The notes beneath the pieces are model-generated. The model was given only the letters and a program-made list of their open reading frames with translations, made no database searches and was not told the origin of the DNA. From positions 1 through 64,000 of the forward strand of contig JBBHKE010000657.1 of NCBI GenBank assembly GCA_037447655.1: 64,000 nucleotides of DNA, in the 5' to 3' direction. Made by a program: the position numbers and the translations under genes. Origin of the DNA: Zygnema cylindricum (lineage: Eukaryota > Streptophyta > Zygnematophyceae > Zygnematales > Zygnemataceae). Every line of letters begins with the position of its first letter. Position 1 is the stretch's first letter. This document shows, piece by piece, positions 60,001 through 64,000 of this stretch.

Positions 60001-62886
60001 AATTGATAGCATTGGCTTACCGTTGATTTACTTAAAAATCATATCATCTTTGTTTGTCCCACTTTTTTTCTTTGTTTTTATTTTGGCGTCTATCATTATT
60101 GTATATGCTCGATTACTATTCAAGTTTTTAGGATATCAGAGCATACAAAAACTGGTCATTCGTTCATATGTCTGCCCTAAACTACTTTTGTTGTATTCGC
60201 AGTCAAAAGCCTTTTACAATGCGGGTTGGACGCAAGATTTGCGATTTGTTCTTCAACATATTAATGAAATTTATCCTTCAGCACAAGTGGCTGCTCTTGG
60301 AACCAGTCTTGGGGCAAATATTTTGGTAAGGTACCCGCAAAAAGTCGGGCTGTTTATGGTGACTGGTGTATCAGGAATTATTTGCAGTCTTATAAGTCTT
60401 TCCCCCAGTTGTAATACTTTTGGCATCACGTTATCTATGTTTGTTGACCTCCAATGTAGTGGGAATTCCCATTGTTTATTTTTTGTGATCTTGTTTCTGT
60501 ACAATATATTGATATCAATATGTAATATTCATAATTCCTGAACACTTATAGCGATGGCCAATGTACACCGCCCATCGCAATTAGAGTAAAGGAATAATTG
60601 GTGTAAATGCGAAATTAGAATGTATGTTACTATTTTTAATGTAGGTTGACGTGGCGAGTTGTAGTCCAACCACTATTTTATGATTTTTGGTCAGAAAAAG
60701 TGGCAACCGAATTAGTGTTATTAACTCTATTAGTGATTGGCGGTGTAGTTTGTACTGGATTGAGTTTGACTTAATCCTTCAATTCCATACATAATTAAAA
60801 CAACAAGACTGTTTTTGTTCCACATTGACGGCCTTTAATTACAACATTCTAATGGAATTTTATGTTTAAGTTAGTAATTTTGTTTTATCAGAAGAGTAAT
60901 GCAGTCTATTTTACAGCTGTTCACTCTAGGTTCTCAACAAAAGATTTTCATTGCATGGTTTTATAGGTGAAGTATCTTGGAGAGGAGGGCAACAACACAT
61001 CTATTTTTGCTGCAGCAGCAGTGGGCTGCCCATGGGATCTAGTGGTACCGATAACTCTTCTGAGCCTTTTAAGACGAAGCTTTTACTTTTAAAGCTGTTC
61101 ATACAAGTTTTTTGTAACCTGCAAACATTTGTTGGAGATTGGTTCTTTTTTCTTTCTTCTTATCCCTCGAAATGGGTTTGGCTATCTCTGGCACTGATTT
61201 TAATAAGATACCGAAGGAAACTTTTCGGATATATGGAGTGTTCCGTTCCAAAGCCATGACTTTAAACTTAACCTCATGTCTTGATGAACTTATTGATGTG
61301 AATATTTTCTTTGTTAAGGAGGTATTTTGACCAGAGCAACTCTTGCGGAAGACTGGGAAATGATTTAGCATGCTCTTATGTTTAGAATCTAATAAATTTC
61401 GTCTTGTTTGTGACCCACTATTTATTGCCTGTTCTGAAGAACGGAGGAGAAATACAACTGCATACAACTGCTTCACCTTGATAGCATGCTCTTATTTTTA
61501 GAATCTAATGAATTTCAGCTTTTTTGTGCTCCACTATATATCGCCACTTTTCAATAACGGAGGAGAAAATGCAATCACTTCACTTTGATTGCATTTATAT
61601 GTGCTTGCTATGCTGGCTGGTAGATGGTTGACAGATGGCTGGGACGAAGCAGTAAGCAAAAGCTCTATGGCTTTGGATTGATATATGGTTTGAAGGAGTT
61701 CGCACATATGTGAGTTTCACAAACATGGTTCTCTCCTTTCTTGAAATGATGTCTTCTTGACCTTGTCAGGCCTGTGACAGATGGATGCGCAGAAGTGGCA
61801 AACAACGAGTTTATGGGGTGGCCATGACTGCTGGCCTCGTAAAGTTTGCCAATATGTAAGAAATAGCTTTTTGTCAATTTAGCAATAAATAAACATGTGA
61901 ACGCTTGTTGCTTGGCAGCTTTTTAATTGTCATTTTTTGCAAGAAATGGGGGTGGAGTAAAAATCGCTGAGTTATTGTAGAAAAAATTGGAATGGAAAGG
62001 TGAGAAGAGGGGAGAAAAAAGCGTCAGGAAGTTGTTAAGGCGTTCTCCAATTGAGTTTCTTGCTTAGCTGTTCAACTATTGCAGCTATTGAGATTTAATG
62101 TCTGTTTTATCATTTCTTAAGAATGCTTGACTGATCTTGAGCTTGGTCAATGAAAGTACAACTTGTGATTCCTTATTACTGTTTATTTTTTTAAGGCTGA
62201 CAATCTATGGCGTTACATTATTTGTAGGCACAAAGAATCCTTCTCCGAGATGGTTGATTGGGATTTCTTGAGCAAGGTCAGTTTTTGAAGCTTTATCTAC
62301 AATGGTGTGGCCCAAAACAAGATTTGAACACGATTACTTCATAGATTTTGCGTTTGGGAGCTATTGTGATATTTTTGAATCATCTTTGCGCGATGAGTCG
62401 CTGCCGTCTTTCACCAAACATGGACAAACCGCTTAAGTTGGGTTATTTACGGTTTCCCAGGATTATTTAGAGTAAGACATATGTTTCTATGCATAAGTAC
62501 TGCCTCTTGTCATGGCAACCCATGAGTCAACATTTGCGAATTATATGAATCTTTTCGTGGTTAATATCAGTTCTTCAAGGGAACCTATTCAAATTAGTTT
62601 CACTTTACTCTGCCGCCATTTTGTCACCCAGAAGCTTTAATTTGTCGACTTTTTGGTTTGTTGTATGTTCTGCTTGTTTTGTTTGTTTATTAGAGAATGT
62701 AGACAAAGCTGGGACAATAGATTCTGATATTTTTTGTTTTTTTTTTTAATTTTCTATTCGGAGAAAGAGTACTACTTTCTAGAATGGTAGTCCTTAGTTG
62801 CTGATTTAAACTTTTCAACTCTGCTGCAGTCTAGAACCGTGAGAGAGTTTGACGATCGAATTACACGGCTCGTGGGAAAATTTGAG
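57009..62886 (+). CDS. EMB8/YheT-type alpha/beta hydrolase, 3' exons outside the window
   Basis: Exons: 57009-57295, 57916-58005, 58559-58620, 59003-59088, 59501-59590, 60203-60325, 60967-61044, then either 61626-61711 or 61770-61855, 62228-62276, 62830-62886. Phases agree throughout (336 codons). An N-terminal hydrophobic segment (about residues 28-62) suggests a membrane anchor. Family landmarks in order: RFWPTPWLCSSHLQTMF, VDGGTIGLDW, VLVIPGLTSDS (oxyanion region), NHRGLGGVPLT, FYNAGWTQDLR, GTSLGA with nucleophile Ser240, VKYLGEEG, CPWDLV, SRTVREFDDRITRLVGKFE. The last exon ends at a GC donor (GAG|GCAAGT). The catalytic Asp and His should follow past 64000 or have been lost behind the repeat at 63.03 kb. 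Relatives are ABHD1/3 and plant EMB8; the substrate is unknown, likely an acyl ester. Confidence 0.92.
60566..60745. mobile_element. short TA-target MITE in hydrolase intron 6
   Basis: CACCGCCCATCGCAATTAGA...AGTGATTGGCGGTG with TA on both sides; 180 bp. Its interior (GACGTGGCGAGTTGTAGTCC; TATGATTTTTGGTCAGAAAA) is shared with unbounded remnants at 48650-48778 and 57460-57600. Confidence 0.82.
61626..61711 (+). CDS. hydrolase alternative exon 8a
   Basis: 86 nt after an acceptor GGTAG, encoding MVDRWLGRSSKQKLYGFGLI and YGLKEFAH plus two bases, ending AT|GTGAGT. It has the same start phase, end phase and length as exon 8b, and aligned residues (DRW, RS, KQ, YG, GL, KFA/EFA). Confidence 0.85.
61770..61855 (+). 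CDS. hydrolase alternative exon 8b
   Basis: 86 nt after the acceptor TTGTCAG, encoding ACDRWMRRSGKQRVYGVAMT and AGLVKFAN plus two bases, ending AT|GTAAGA. Only 58 nt separate it from exon 8a. Using both would shift the reading frame, so a transcript can carry one or the other. Confidence 0.85.
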
Positions 62887-63029
62887 GCAAGTTGCTCAAA
62901 CAGTTCTTTGGCAATGCACAGTTAACTGCTGGATATTATCCTTCCTTCTTTCTTTTTTTGAAAGATCTCCTAAAACTTGTTTGGTTGTAAAAAAAATTGT
63001 AATTTTGAAGTCTTTTTTATTCCTTGATA

Positions 63030-64000
63030 AGTAAGGCCTCGTCTTAGTCGTCAAGACTGTCCTCTTGAATCATCTCTTGAGTAGAAACAGTAAGTCTTTT
63101 TTCGGGTGTTCTTGGTGAACAGACTGTTGACACATACTACCGTCGCTGTAGCAGTGCTCAGTTTTTGCCTGGGGTCACGGTTCCTTTACTAGGGATTTCT
63201 GCTCTCGACGACCCAATTTGTACCCGAGAAGCCATTCCCTGGGATGAATGCAGGTATGCAGGACCTTCGTCCTTTATTCAAAATGTAGAACTCACACAAC
63301 TGGCTCAAACACATCCCATATATTTTCTATTCAAACGTTAGAGCTCAGCTCACACAGCTGGCTCAAACTCATCCCAGTATGTCTCAGACATTGTTTCATC
63401 TTAATTGGACATATTGGACCCTGTGACAAACACCTTGATTCAAAGAGCGCAATTTCATGGATTTTGTAAAATGTGGTCCATATTAATCAACCTGCCAAAG
63501 AAGATTCCGGTCAAGGTTTGACTAGATACAGACATCCAAAGCTTCCGCTTGATAACAACTATGGAATTATAATAGGGTAATTACATACGACAAGAATACT
63601 GCGGTTAGGACATTTTTTGTTTGAGCAATAAAAACTGAAAATAACCCGAAAATAACTGACGGGCCCCCCAGTATTTTACTCCTAATGATCAGTAAAAAAT
63701 GTATCAGTATCGTCAATATTGCAAACAGTAATCACAGTGTTTCCTTATGTATTCATCTTGTGTCCTTTCTCTACGAATTTTGTCACTACTGTCGTTAAAA
63801 ATTTGTAATCCTGGATTTTCAGTAATCTCAGTATGCACAGTATTGTCCGTGCATTGAAATGCTGGAGTTACTGCGATTGCCATATTCTCCTCATATGTAA
63901 TCACCCTATAACTTGCAAAACTGACGTGAAAATAATAATGTCACACAATAGTTGCACATGTTTGCAAGTCAGGCGGTTTGGCAGGGACTTCTCAGACCCA
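63030..64000. repeat. unclassified repeat, continues past the window
   Basis: Second copy of the repeat at 32.7/36.1-37.3 kb, without the LINE and without the SINE-like insertion. It lies just after the last visible hydrolase exon, either in its next intron or as a break of the gene. No ORF recognised. Confidence 0.75.

Noticed and set aside
61626-61855. Exons 8a and 8b as two consecutive constitutive exons
   Set aside because: Both leave two bases over at the end and start in phase 0, so joining them shifts the frame; the 58-nt gap is also very short for an intron.

Overview
The window is a TE-crowded, intron-rich nuclear segment from a green plant (streptophyte). The evidence is: a group-D (TDY-type) MAP kinase, an EIN3/EIL first exon, a DTW-domain tRNA-modification enzyme, an EMB8/YheT-type alpha/beta hydrolase, and a U6 snRNA gene with plant-style USE and TATA elements. 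Long TE-filled introns and an R2-like (restriction-like endonuclease) LINE family hint at a non-flowering lineage (charophyte, bryophyte, fern or gymnosperm). That placement is inference, and I cannot name the species.

Layout. 1-9.6 kb: mostly intergenic, with a 5'-truncated LINE, an orphan EIN3-like first exon (4754-4984, minus), a TA-target MITE and a hAT MITE. 10.1-14.9 kb: a ten-exon MAP kinase on the minus strand whose splice phases all agree, except that exon 6 is one base short. 15-20 kb: a MITE field (four CACCGC-type elements and two back-to-back hAT elements sharing target duplications). 20.5-26 kb: a nearly full-length but broken R2-like LINE, possibly inside an older terminal-inverted-repeat element. 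26-31.4 kb: nested insertions, in which a gag-only Copia-type LTR retrotransposon sits inside a hAT element. Its primer-binding site matches the anticodon arm of initiator tRNA-Met. 31.5-40.5 kb: a U6 pseudogene, two more LINE copies (one split by a solo LTR) and a repeat carrying a SINE-like insertion. 40.6-50.6 kb: unassigned candidate exons, the DTW gene (seven exons, minus), an unidentified 441-codon ORF and the U6 gene. 51.2-56.5 kb: two Mutator-like elements with long inverted arms, stuffed with younger MITEs, a hAT and two tandem TIR elements. 57.0-62.9 kb: the EMB8-like hydrolase (plus), with an equal-length pair of alternative exons; its 3' exons lie outside the window.

The host genes do not form an operon or pathway; they are independent loci. 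Most of the structure is insertion history, and many boundaries were fixed by exact target-site duplications or by comparison with an uninserted copy inside the same window. Exon coordinates come from reading frames, GT/AG (one GC) signals and phase arithmetic, not from transcripts.
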